13,927 bases of DNA, from the NCBI GenBank assembly GCA_041485125.1, contig JBGPIT010000092.1, positions 1-13,927 of the forward strand, given 5' to 3'. The notes below the pieces were generated by a model. It saw only the letters and a program-made list of their open reading frames with translations, did not search any database and was not told the origin of the DNA. The DNA is from JBGPIT01 sp041485125. GTDB lineage: Bacteria; Desulfobacterota; Binatia; UTPRO1. Shown here piece after piece: positions 1-5,824 of this stretch; position 1 is the stretch's first letter; each line of letters opens with the position of its first letter. Position numbers and translations under genes: made by a program.

Positions 1-227
1 CCGGCGTCGGCGGCCGCGAAGGCGAGCGCGGTCTGCTGGGTCACGCCGGAGAGCTTGGCCTCGGTCTGCGAGCTCGTCGCCATCAGCGACGCGAGCACGA
101 GCATGATGGCGAGCACGCCGAGCACCGAGAGCAGCGCGATGCCGCGTTCGTCGCGGGCGCGCCCGCAGAGCGACGTGCTGGTGGCCGCGTGAAGGTCGAT
201 TGCCTGGCGATCGATGGTCTTGGTCAT
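1..227 (-). CDS. PilX-type type IV pilus minor pilin / assembly protein (partial, 3' end off the left edge)
   Basis: Seventy-five codons are visible, starting at ATG 227, with AGGA eight bases upstream. The protein has a short polar N-terminus ending in RARDERG (about residues 23-29). A long hydrophobic segment follows (IALLSVLGVLAIMLVLASLM, about 30-49), then a polar helix, SSQTEAKLSGVTQQTALAFAAADAG. This is the layout of the PilX N-terminal domain: a prepilin leader, a membrane helix, then the E/A-rich stretch ending in AF.AA.AG. PilX proteins are minor pilins that take part in pilus priming, assembly and adhesion. The conserved Glu usually at position 5 of mature pilins is not obvious, which is typical of PilX-like members. 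The remaining pil operon genes should lie to the left, outside the window. A sigma-54-like promoter lies about 70-80 bp upstream. The family call is fairly sure; the exact subunit name is not. Confidence 0.75.
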   Translation of the reverse strand, partial: MTKTIDRQAIDLHAATSTSLCGRARDERGIALLSVLGVLAIMLVLASLMATSSQTEAKLSGVTQQTALAFAAADA

Positions 228-276
228 GTGTGCCGTCCTGCTCTGGTGAGCCGTCGCAATTTTGTCGGTCGTCGTC

Positions 277-290
277 ATCACAGCTGTGAT
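277..290. promoter_or_regulatory. 14-bp perfect palindrome at the predicted pilX transcription start
   Basis: ATCACAGCTGTGAT is a perfect inverted repeat. It lies just downstream of the sigma-54-like element and overlaps the predicted start site, a position suited to a repressor operator. Its half-sites are in the opposite order to a CRP/FNR site (TCACA-GC-TGTGA), so it is not a CRP box. The binding protein is unknown. Confidence 0.35.
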
Positions 291-293
291 CAG

Positions 294-309
294 AGCAACC
301 CGTGTGCCT
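294..309 (-). promoter_or_regulatory. Sigma-54 (RpoN) type -24/-12 promoter for the pilX-like gene
   Basis: Read on the minus strand the element is AGGCACACGGGTTGCT. It keeps the GG-N10-GC spacing and the GGCAC...TTGC cores of the RpoN consensus, and differs at the first T, the G after GGCAC and the next purine. It would start transcription near position 283, leaving a leader of about 55 nt. Major and minor pilin genes are often RpoN/PilR dependent, which fits the gene it precedes. This is a motif match by eye only. Confidence 0.5.
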
Positions 310-518
310 CACGATTCGGGGCCGAAAATGCGAGCGTCAAAGAGATGTGCAGCGGCAAATGCCTGACGGTTGAGACACAAAGCGCTGTGCAGGTCGCGCG
401 GTGTGTGCCAGCGCCGCCCAACCATGGCGCACCGATCGGACCCGCCTCGCGCCGCCGTCTCGGCATCGCGGTGCGCAAGTCGCATGCGACAAGAGCATCG
501 CGCGAATGGTGCGTCCCC

Positions 519-545
519 ACGGGGAAGGGCGCAGCCGTCCCCCGT
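519..545 (-). terminator. Weak candidate terminator hairpin downstream of the Nramp-like gene
   Basis: Bases 519-524 (ACGGGG) pair with 540-545 (CCCCGT), with one further pair inside and an 11-base loop. The hairpin begins 23 bases after the transporter stop codon on the minus strand. No U-tract follows, so this is only a possible GC-type terminator. Confidence 0.25.
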
Positions 546-567
546 CGGTCCTCGACGCCTCCGACCG

Positions 568-1923
568 TCACACGATCGCAGTGACGAACATCGCCACCGC
601 GGCCACGGTCATCACGACGGCCGTCGCCCACCCGAGCGCGCGCAGCCATCTCGGGTTGCGCCGTGAGCCCATGACGTCGGCGTCGCTCGTGAGCAGCACG
701 ACGAGCACGATGAGCGGAGGGGCGAGCACTCCGTTCACCACCGCCGACCAGAACAGCATCGCGACGGCGTTGAAGCCGGCGAATCCGAGCGCGAGGCCGA
801 GCAGCATTGCGACCGCGACGACCGCGTAAAACGCACGCGCATCTTTCGGACGGTGATCGAGGGAGCCACGCCAAGCAGCGGCCTCGGAGATCGCGTACGC
901 GCAGGAGCCCGCGAGAATCGGCACACTCAACACGCCGGTGCCGATGATGCCGAGCGTGAACATCACGTACGCCCACTCGCCGGCGAGCGGTCGGAGCGCC
1001 TCTGCCGCCTCCTGCGCAGTCGTGATGTTCGTGATGCCGTGCGCGTGCAGCGTCGCCGCGGTCGTGAGGATGATGAAGTACATGACGAGGTTCGAGAAGA
1101 ACATGCCGACCGTGACGTCGATGTTCGAGCGACGCACCTCGGCGTCGGTCGCGCCCTCACGCGCCTCGATCGTGAGGCGCCCGCGCGCGCGCTCCTCCTC
1201 GACCTCCTGCCCCGCCTGCCAGAAGAAAAGGTACGGCGAGATGGTGGTGCCGAGGATGCCGACGAAGGTCGCGATGTAGCCTGCCGTCAGCTCGACGTGC
1301 GGCACGAGCGTCGCACGGATGATCGCATGCCAGTCCGGGTGGGCGAGCAACCCCGCGCCGACGTACGCGAAGAGAACGAGCGTGAGCCACTTGAGGATGC
1401 GCGCGATGCGCCGGTACGAGGACCAGAAGAGCAGCGACACGATAGCCGCCGCATACAGCGGGACGAGTATCCGCGAGTCGACTCCCGTCACGAGCTCCGT
1501 CGCTTCCGCCATGCCACCAAGGTCGGCGCCGATGTTGAAGATGTTGGCGACGCCGAGGAGCCCGCACGCGGTCCACAGCACCCATCGCGGGTAGCGGCGG
1601 CGGACGACGCCTGCGAGTCCACGCCCCGTCACCATCCCGAGCCGCGCGCACATGAGCTGTACGGACACCATGAGCGGGAACGAAAAGAGCGCGGTCCAGA
1701 GCGGCGCGTAGCCGAACGCGGCACCTGTGACGGAATACGTTGAGATACCCGACGGGTCGTCGTCCGCGGCGCCGGTCGTCAGGCCGGGGCCGAGCTCCGC
1801 GAAGAAGGCACCGAGGCGCTTGGGGAGGAATGTCGCGGCGGAGCGCACGCCGCGCGCGCCGTTCTTGAGGCCATCGGCGATACGAGCGGTGCGGGCGCCG
1901 CTCGCGGATCGGATTCGGGGCAT
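568..1923 (-). CDS. Nramp (SLC11)-family divalent metal ion transporter, divergent subgroup
   Basis: This 451-residue integral membrane protein has a polar N-terminus of about 38 residues and then roughly eleven hydrophobic segments, the usual Nramp size and layout. TM1 contains GPGLTTGAADDDPSGI (45-60), where classical Nramps have DPGN; the DP is kept but GN is replaced by SG. TM6 contains GTTISPYLFFWQ (225-236), where classical MntH/Nramp proteins have a Met-Pro-His motif; the substrate Met and the His are absent. The loop after TM6 is acidic (QEVEEERARGR). The family imports Mn2+, Fe2+ or related ions with protons; Nramp-related Mg2+ transporters also alter these two sites, so the ion cannot be named safely. 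The start at 1923 follows GAGAGGGA at good spacing. A promoter and a long folded leader lie upstream, suggesting regulation at the RNA level. Membership in the superfamily is secure; the substrate is not. Confidence 0.88.
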   Translation of the reverse strand: MPRIRSASGARTARIADGLKNGARGVRSAATFLPKRLGAFFAELGPGLTTGAADDDPSGISTYSVTGAAFGYAPLWTALFSFPLMVSVQLMCARLGMVTGRGLAGVVRRRYPRWVLWTACGLLGVANIFNIGADLGGMAEATELVTGVDSRILVPLYAAAIVSLLFWSSYRRIARILKWLTLVLFAYVGAGLLAHPDWHAIIRATLVPHVELTAGYIATFVGILGTTISPYLFFWQAGQEVEEERARGRLTIEAREGATDAEVRRSNIDVTVGMFFSNLVMYFIILTTAATLHAHGITNITTAQEAAEALRPLAGEWAYVMFTLGIIGTGVLSVPILAGSCAYAISEAAAWRGSLDHRPKDARAFYAVVAVAMLLGLALGFAGFNAVAMLFWSAVVNGVLAPPLIVLVVLLTSDADVMGSRRNPRWLRALGWATAVVMTVAAVAMFVTAIV

Positions 1924-2140
1924 ACGGGTTCCCTCTCATATCGTCACCAGCGCGCGCACTCGTGAAGTGCGGCTCGCTGCGGGCTGGTGTACGCCGGGAG
2001 AGGTCCCGGCCCTAGACGGACAGGCGGAAGAACGCGGCGCAGTTACGCTGGCGTCGTTCCCCGCTCCCGGCGCACGGGTCTTGGTCCACTACTGCCGTCG
2101 TCCATCCTGTTCTCTCCGTGCGGGCGATTTACCGTGAGAT
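1924..2140 (-). ncRNA. Structured 5' leader of the Nramp-like mRNA, candidate cation-sensing element
   Basis: Three successive hairpins can be drawn. Bases 2030-2059 form GAACG/CGTTC, GC/GC and CAG/CTG pairs with a TTACG loop and small internal loops. Bases 1993-2010 form a perfect 7-bp stem, GCCGGGA/TCCCGGC, with a 4-base loop. Bases 1948-1979 form CAGCG/CGCTG plus CGCACT/AGTGCG around a 5-base loop, ending just before the ribosome binding site (GAGAGGGA). A long folded leader on a metal transporter suggests a riboswitch or attenuator. I could not match it to yybP-ykoY (Mn2+), M-box (Mg2+) or NiCo consensus motifs. Confidence 0.35.
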
Positions 2141-2467
2141 TGCTCGCTTATTGTGAGTGCAGACGAGCAAGTCAATCATCAGACGACACGATCCTGGCGC
2201 CGCGATCGGCACGCATCCGAGTGGACACGTCGCGGGCGATGCCCGTCACCGGTCCTCGCCCGCAGCATGGCGGTTGTGGCGCTCGCGGGTTGCTGCTACG
2301 GTGCCTGGGTCTCGTCGCCATGAGGGCACGAGCATCCCGCCTCGCCGTCTCGCGTGCTCTTCTCAGCTCGCGCATCGCCGCCAGGATAGGGTTCGAGCGG
2401 CGGCTGCCCCCGGTATCTCCTCCGTTCCCCAACAATCACACCGGATCAACGAGATTCAAAGGAAGAC
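2141..2467. other. Rest of the divergent intergenic region, 5' region of the helicase gene
   Basis: No gene is convincing here. Besides the transporter promoter there is a weak plus-strand candidate for the helicase, TTGTGG (2274-2279), 17 bp, TACGGT (2297-2302). It would give a leader of about 160 nt. The helicase ribosome binding site is AAAGGAAG just before 2468. Long leaders are common for RNA helicases that are autoregulated or cold-induced, but nothing in the sequence proves that here. Confidence 0.4.
2147..2175 (-). promoter_or_regulatory. Sigma-70 type promoter for the Nramp-like gene
   Basis: On the minus strand TTGACT (2175-2170) is a 5/6 match to the -35 box. A spacer of exactly 17 bp follows, then AATAAG (2152-2147), a 4/6 match to the -10 box. 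Transcription would start near 2140, giving a leader of about 215 nt before the start codon at 1923. This is the best sigma-70 match seen in the window. Confidence 0.5.
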
Positions 2468-3688
2468 ATGTTCAGACAGTTCAATGTTCACGCCGCGCTC
2501 GAGCGCGGCATAGCCGACCTCGGCTTCACGGCTCCGACGCCCATCCAGAGCGCCGCGATCCCGGCGATCCTCACCACCCGCGACGTCATGGCGTCGGCGA
2601 TGACCGGCACCGGCAAAACGGCGGCGTTCCTCATCCCCATCATCGACCGCCTGATGCAGCGGCAAGGCGGCGGCATGGCGACGCGCGTCCTCGTCCTGGC
2701 ACCGACGCGCGAGCTCGCGGCGCAGATCGACGGCGACTTTCGTGGGCTAGCGGCACAGACGCGCCTGCGCTCCGCGGTCGTCGTCGGCGGCACCCCGATG
2801 GGCCCGCAGCGGCAGGCGTTCCAGCGCCACGTCGACGTGCTGGTCGCGACGCCGGGCCGGCTGCTCGATCACATGCAGTATCCCTACGGGCGCTTCCCGG
2901 GCATCGAGGTGCTGGTCCTCGACGAAGCCGACCGCATGCTCGACATGGGCTTTCTGCCGAGCATCCGCCGCATCCTGACGCAGCTCCCGAAGGCCCGTCA
3001 GACCCTGCTCTTCTCGGCGACGCTGCCGCCGCCGATCGTCGCCCTCGCACGCGAGCTTCTCACCGACCCGATCCGGATCGACGTCGAGCGCACCGCCGCG
3101 CCGGCGCGCGCCGTCACCCAAACGGTCTACTCGGTGGCGCAAGAGCAGAAGCCCGCGCTCTTGGTCGCGTTGCTTCGCGACCGCGCCATCCGCAGCGCGC
3201 TGGTCTTCACCCGCACCAAGCACCGCGCCGATCGGCTGGCGCAACATCTCCAGCGTAACGGCGTCGCCGCGTCGCTGATCCACGGCAACCGCAGCCAGTC
3301 GCAGCGCACTCGCGCGCTCGCCGGATTCAAAGCGGGCGAGTTCCGGGTGCTGGTGGCGACCGACATCGCCGCGCGCGGCATCGACATCGACGAGCTCAGC
3401 CACGTGATCAACTTCGACGTGCCCGCGCTCCCCGACGACTACATCCACCGCATCGGCCGCACCGGTCGGGCCCAGGCCACCGGCGACGCCTTGACCTTCG
3501 TGTCTCAGGCGGAGCACGGCACCCTGCGGGCGATCGAACGCGCGATCGGCAAGCCGCTACCCCGGACGGCACTCCCCGCGCTCCCCGGCGGCGCCCTCGC
3601 CGAGCGGCGCACCCCCGAGCGACGCACCCCCGAGCGACGCACCCCCGCGCGGCGCACCTCCGAGCGGCGCAGCGTCCGACGCGCCTAG
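2468..3688 (+). CDS. DEAD-box ATP-dependent RNA helicase, RhlE-type
   Basis: This 406-residue protein contains all DEAD-box motifs in order: Q motif F20-Q27 (FTAPTPIQ), motif I AMTGTGKT (44-51), Ia PTRELAAQ (79-86), Ib TPGR (128-131), II DEAD (152-155), III SAT (183-185), IV LVFTRT (245-250), V ATDIAARGID (297-306) and VI HRIGRTGR (327-334). It unwinds RNA duplexes using ATP and acts in the cytoplasm, typically in ribosome assembly or RNA turnover. The core length and short tail fit the RhlE group. Motif I has Met where Gln is usual (AMTGTGKT), a variant I recall in some helicases of this type. The last 28 residues are five tandem ERRTP-like units ending in RRSVRRA, a basic tail probably used to bind RNA. 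The start at 2468 follows AAAGGAAG. The stop is followed 15 bp later by a strong hairpin. The call is very secure; the RhlE subgroup is likely. Confidence 0.95.
   Translation: MFRQFNVHAALERGIADLGFTAPTPIQSAAIPAILTTRDVMASAMTGTGKTAAFLIPIIDRLMQRQGGGMATRVLVLAPTRELAAQIDGDFRGLAAQTRLRSAVVVGGTPMGPQRQAFQRHVDVLVATPGRLLDHMQYPYGRFPGIEVLVLDEADRMLDMGFLPSIRRILTQLPKARQTLLFSATLPPPIVALARELLTDPIRIDVERTAAPARAVTQTVYSVAQEQKPALLVALLRDRAIRSALVFTRTKHRADRLAQHLQRNGVAASLIHGNRSQSQRTRALAGFKAGEFRVLVATDIAARGIDIDELSHVINFDVPALPDDYIHRIGRTGRAQATGDALTFVSQAEHGTLRAIERAIGKPLPRTALPALPGGALAERRTPERRTPERRTPARRTSERRSVRRA
3602..3676 (+). repeat. Five tandem 15-bp units encoding ERRTP-like repeats in the helicase tail
   Basis: Codons 379-403 read ERRTP ERRTP ERRTP ARRTS ERRSV. 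Units two and three (3617-3631 and 3632-3646) are identical at DNA level, and the others differ by a few bases. The close DNA identity suggests recent slippage expansion rather than old protein repeats. Confidence 0.8.
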
Positions 3689-3703
3689 CCGCAGCGACAT
3701 ACC

Positions 3704-3735
3704 GTCGCCGCCGCGCCGCGGAGCGCGGCGGCGAC
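3704..3735 (+). terminator. Perfect 13-bp GC hairpin after the helicase gene
   Basis: GTCGCCGCCGCGC (3704-3716) pairs perfectly with 3723-3735 across a 6-base loop (CGCGGA), beginning 15 bases after the helicase stop. The stem is all G/C but for one pair near its base. No T-run follows on the plus strand, so it may act as a GC-type terminator or as a 3' stabilising structure between the helicase and the following hsp20 transcript. Confidence 0.5.
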
Positions 3736-3791
3736 CACCCTCCGGCGTCGGGGGTATTGCCGAGCGCGCGCCACGCGACGAGAACGGAAGC

Positions 3792-3863
3792 ATGACCCTG
3801 CGCCAGCAGCGAGCGCACGTCGGCGAGCGTCCGACGCGCCGGGCCAAGGAGGCGAAGCGATGA
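3792..3863 (+). CDS. 23-residue leader ORF overlapping the hsp20 start (hypothetical)
   Basis: The reading frame ATG 3792 to TGA 3861-3863 encodes a very basic peptide (MTLRQQRAHVGERPTRRAKE plus AKR). It ends in an ATGA overlap with the start of the Hsp20 gene at 3860. CGGAAG lies just upstream as a weak ribosome binding site. The AGGAGG of the next gene is inside it. The overlap geometry is typical of translational coupling, but so short a frame in GC-rich DNA can occur by chance. No family is recognised. Confidence 0.25.
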   Translation: MTLRQQRAHVGERPTRRAKEAKR

Positions 3864-4315
3864 GCGGGACGAACGACGTGCGGGTGCCGGTGCGGCTCTA
3901 CCACACCGACGAGCTGGTCATGATCGCCGCGCCGATGCCGGGTCTCAGCGCCGACGACATCACGATCACGATCGCCGACGATCGCCGTGTGACCCTCGAA
4001 GGCCGGCTCTGCTCCGCGCGCGAGTACCCGCACTGCGGCGAGCTGAAGGGCATGAAGCAGGTGGTGCTCGACGAGTGGAACCCGGGACCGTACGTGCGTG
4101 AGATCGATCTCCCGATGCCGGTCGACGGCAGCGCCGGGCGCGTCAGCTACGGCAACGGCATCGTCGTCGTGGTGCTGCCGATCGCGGCGTCGATGACCAA
4201 AGGAAAGCTCGCCGTCGGCGAGCTCGACAAGGTCGAAGAGGCGTCCGAGGAGTCCTTCCCCGCGAGCGATCCGCCGGCGTGGACCGGCACGACCGTACGC
4301 CCCGTCGGCAACTGA
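3860..4315 (+). CDS. Hsp20 / alpha-crystallin family small heat-shock protein
   Basis: The protein has 151 residues. An alpha-crystallin domain spans about residues 9-108. It opens with VPVRLYHTDELVMIAAPMPG and LSADDITITI, continues with an insert around REYPHCGELKG, and ends with GPYVREIDLPMPVD and VSYGNGIVVVVLP, matching the final strands of the fold (the A-x-x-x-NGVL region). These proteins are ATP-independent holdase chaperones that form oligomers in the cytoplasm. The usual C-terminal I-x-I motif that drives oligomer assembly is missing. In its place is a tail of about 40 residues with EESFPASDPPAW (130-141), a motif I recall at the C-termini of diverse small bacterial proteins. The start at 3860 follows AGGAGG at ideal spacing. 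It is convergent with the next gene, with 13 bp between the stops. The family call is good; whether it is a true chaperone is less certain. Confidence 0.8.
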   Translation: MSGTNDVRVPVRLYHTDELVMIAAPMPGLSADDITITIADDRRVTLEGRLCSAREYPHCGELKGMKQVVLDEWNPGPYVREIDLPMPVDGSAGRVSYGNGIVVVVLPIAASMTKGKLAVGELDKVEEASEESFPASDPPAWTGTTVRPVGN

Positions 4316-4328
4316 AACGCGGCCTCGC

Positions 4329-5714
4329 TCAGAACTGCGTCTTGCCGCCCGTCCGCCACTGCTCGATCAGCGACAGGTCACCGATCGACGCGTCGCCGGC
4401 GACTTGATCGAGCAGCTGATGGAAGGCGTCGGCCCCGGCGCGGTCGGCTTGCGCCCGCGGCAGCGCGGGAAAGGCGTAGTCGGGTGACGGCAGCGGCGGG
4501 TGGTCCTCGGCGGGTTTGCGCGCGAGCACGCGCTCGACGACGGGCGCCAGACGGCCCTCCTTCTCACGCGCGGCGCGCGCGTCGCGCTCCTTGAACTCCG
4601 GCAGCACCTCGCGACCGAAGAGCTCCAGGCTCTCCATGATGTGCTCGTGGCGGTTCTTCCCGGCCTGGCTGACGAAGATCACCTGATCGACGCCGGCCTC
4701 CTCGTAGCGGCGGAGGAACTCGCGGATCTGCTCCGGCGTACCGACCGCGCCACGCAGACCGCCGATGCCGCCCTCGACGACCTTGGCGCCGAGACGGTCG
4801 GCGTTGGCCGCTGCCGCCGCGACCGCCGCGGGATCGAAGCCTTTCTCGGCGCGACGGCGCTGATACTCCGCCCACACGTCGGTCGTGCCGGGCTGGTGGC
4901 GGCCGAAGACGTAGTAGTGCGCGAGCGAATAGCCGAAGAAGTTCGCGCCCTCGAGGCCGCGACGGAGCGCCTCGTTCTCGTCGGGGTGGCACATGAAGGT
5001 GGTGACGCAGGCGACGTTGGCGTTGATGGCGTCGCCGATCGGCACGCCCTCCTTGTCGAGCGTCGCGTAGTAGTCGGCGACCCAGTGCCGCGCGTCCTCC
5101 GGGTCGATGAAGGCGAACGTGAGCGCGCCGATGCCTTTCTGCGCCGCGAGGTAGATCGTGTCGCGCCGGCTGCACGCGACCCACACGGGCGGATGCGGCC
5201 GCTGCCGCGGCTTCGGGACGACGTTCCGCGGCGGCATCGTGATCCAGCGGCCGTGATGGCCGGTGAACGGGGTCTCGCTGAGACAGCGCAGGGTGACGCG
5301 CAGCCCCTCCTCCCACATCGGCCGCTTGTCGGCGGGGTCGATGAGGAAGCCGCCGAGCTCGGCCTCGGACGACGACTCGCCGGTGCCGAAGTCGACGCGT
5401 CCGTTCGAGACCAGGTCGAGCGTCGCGATGCGCTCGGCGATGCGCGCCGGATGATTGAAGGGTGGCGGCGTCTGCACGATGCCGTGCCCGAGCCGCATCT
5501 GCTTGGTGCGCTGCGAGACCGCGGCGAGGAAGACCTCGGGCGCGCTCGAGTGGCTGTACTCCTCGAGGAAGTGGTGCTCGACCTCCCAGACGTACTCGAT
5601 GCCGAGCGAGTCGGCGAAGGCGCACTGGTCGAGCGCCTGCTGCATCAACGTGAGCTCCGAGTCCGCGTCCCACGGCCGCGGCAGCTGATGCTCGTAGAAC
5701 AAGCCGAACTTCAT
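4329..5714 (-). CDS. LLM-class (bacterial luciferase-like) flavin-dependent monooxygenase
   Basis: This 461-residue enzyme begins MKFGLFYEHQLPRPW at ATG 5714, preceded by GAGGAGG. An upstream in-frame ATG at 5837 is rejected because it lacks a ribosome site and the extra residues look non-coding. Family marks are the barrel start MKFGLF, WEVEHHF (43-49), HPARIAERIATLD (88-100), SNGRVDFGTGES (103-114), PPVWVACS (175-182), and GTPEQI (325-330) near the last barrel strands. Such enzymes use reduced FMN or F420 to oxidise small organic substrates. The TIM barrel plus usual end closes near residue 380; an extra tail of about 80 residues (381-461) has a predicted helix rich in Arg/Glu and a Pro-rich stretch. 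Divergent from the O-methyltransferase gene with a 110-bp gap, it may act on the same product. The family is secure; cofactor and substrate are unknown. Confidence 0.9.
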   Translation of the reverse strand: MKFGLFYEHQLPRPWDADSELTLMQQALDQCAFADSLGIEYVWEVEHHFLEEYSHSSAPEVFLAAVSQRTKQMRLGHGIVQTPPPFNHPARIAERIATLDLVSNGRVDFGTGESSSEAELGGFLIDPADKRPMWEEGLRVTLRCLSETPFTGHHGRWITMPPRNVVPKPRQRPHPPVWVACSRRDTIYLAAQKGIGALTFAFIDPEDARHWVADYYATLDKEGVPIGDAINANVACVTTFMCHPDENEALRRGLEGANFFGYSLAHYYVFGRHQPGTTDVWAEYQRRRAEKGFDPAAVAAAAANADRLGAKVVEGGIGGLRGAVGTPEQIREFLRRYEEAGVDQVIFVSQAGKNRHEHIMESLELFGREVLPEFKERDARAAREKEGRLAPVVERVLARKPAEDHPPLPSPDYAFPALPRAQADRAGADAFHQLLDQVAGDASIGDLSLIEQWRTGGKTQF

Positions 5715-5824
5715 CGCGCCTCCTCGGGAATCAAAGATCTGTCCGCGACGGCGTAGCATGCGCCCCGGCCTGCCGGTAGGCGCGCTGTGTTCATAAGCGC
5801 GGGGAGGCGTGCTAACTCCGCCGC
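5715..5824. promoter_or_regulatory. Divergent promoter region between the monooxygenase and O-methyltransferase genes
   Basis: The 110-bp gap must carry promoters for both genes. On the plus strand TTCATA (5790-5795), 17 bp and TAACTC (5813-5818) is a weak possible promoter that would put transcription at or near the methyltransferase ATG. I see no strong inverted repeat that would mark an operator. Confidence 0.3.

Larger units (their letters stand above)
228..567. other. Intergenic region between the Nramp-like gene and the pilX-like gene (340 bp)
   Basis: No convincing gene is present; open frames here on both strands look like GC-rich noise. The region holds the sigma-54-like element (294-309), the 14-bp palindrome (277-290) and a second perfect palindrome, GTCGCATGCGAC, at 479-490. 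That second palindrome is roughly 195 bp upstream of the predicted pilX start, an enhancer-like distance for a sigma-54 activator. A weak GC-rich hairpin at 519-545 could end the transporter transcript. Confidence 0.6.

Noticed and set aside
277..290. CRP/FNR-type binding site
   Set aside because: The half-sites are inverted in order (TCACA then TGTGA) with a 2-bp centre, not TGTGA-N6-TCACA.
189..584. Plus-strand 131-codon frame in the pilX upstream region
   Set aside because: It begins antisense to the pilX start, has no ribosome site or recognisable motif, and crosses the promoter region.
853..1743. Long plus-strand open frame opposite the Nramp-like gene
   Set aside because: Low-complexity, charge-rich translation with no domain; the minus strand encodes clear transmembrane segments.
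1924..2140. Known yybP-ykoY manganese riboswitch
   Set aside because: The conserved GGGGAGUAG and related core motifs could not be found in the leader, so only an unnamed structured leader is proposed.
1987..3258. Plus-strand frame of 423 codons overlapping the helicase gene in another frame
   Set aside because: Its second half is the helicase DNA read in the wrong frame, giving Arg/His/Pro-rich noise.
4500..5756. Long plus-strand open frame (418 codons) opposite the flavin monooxygenase gene
   Set aside because: It is the antisense shadow of a well-supported gene; its translation is Arg/Ala/Glu/Val-rich with no motif, typical of GC-rich reverse frames.
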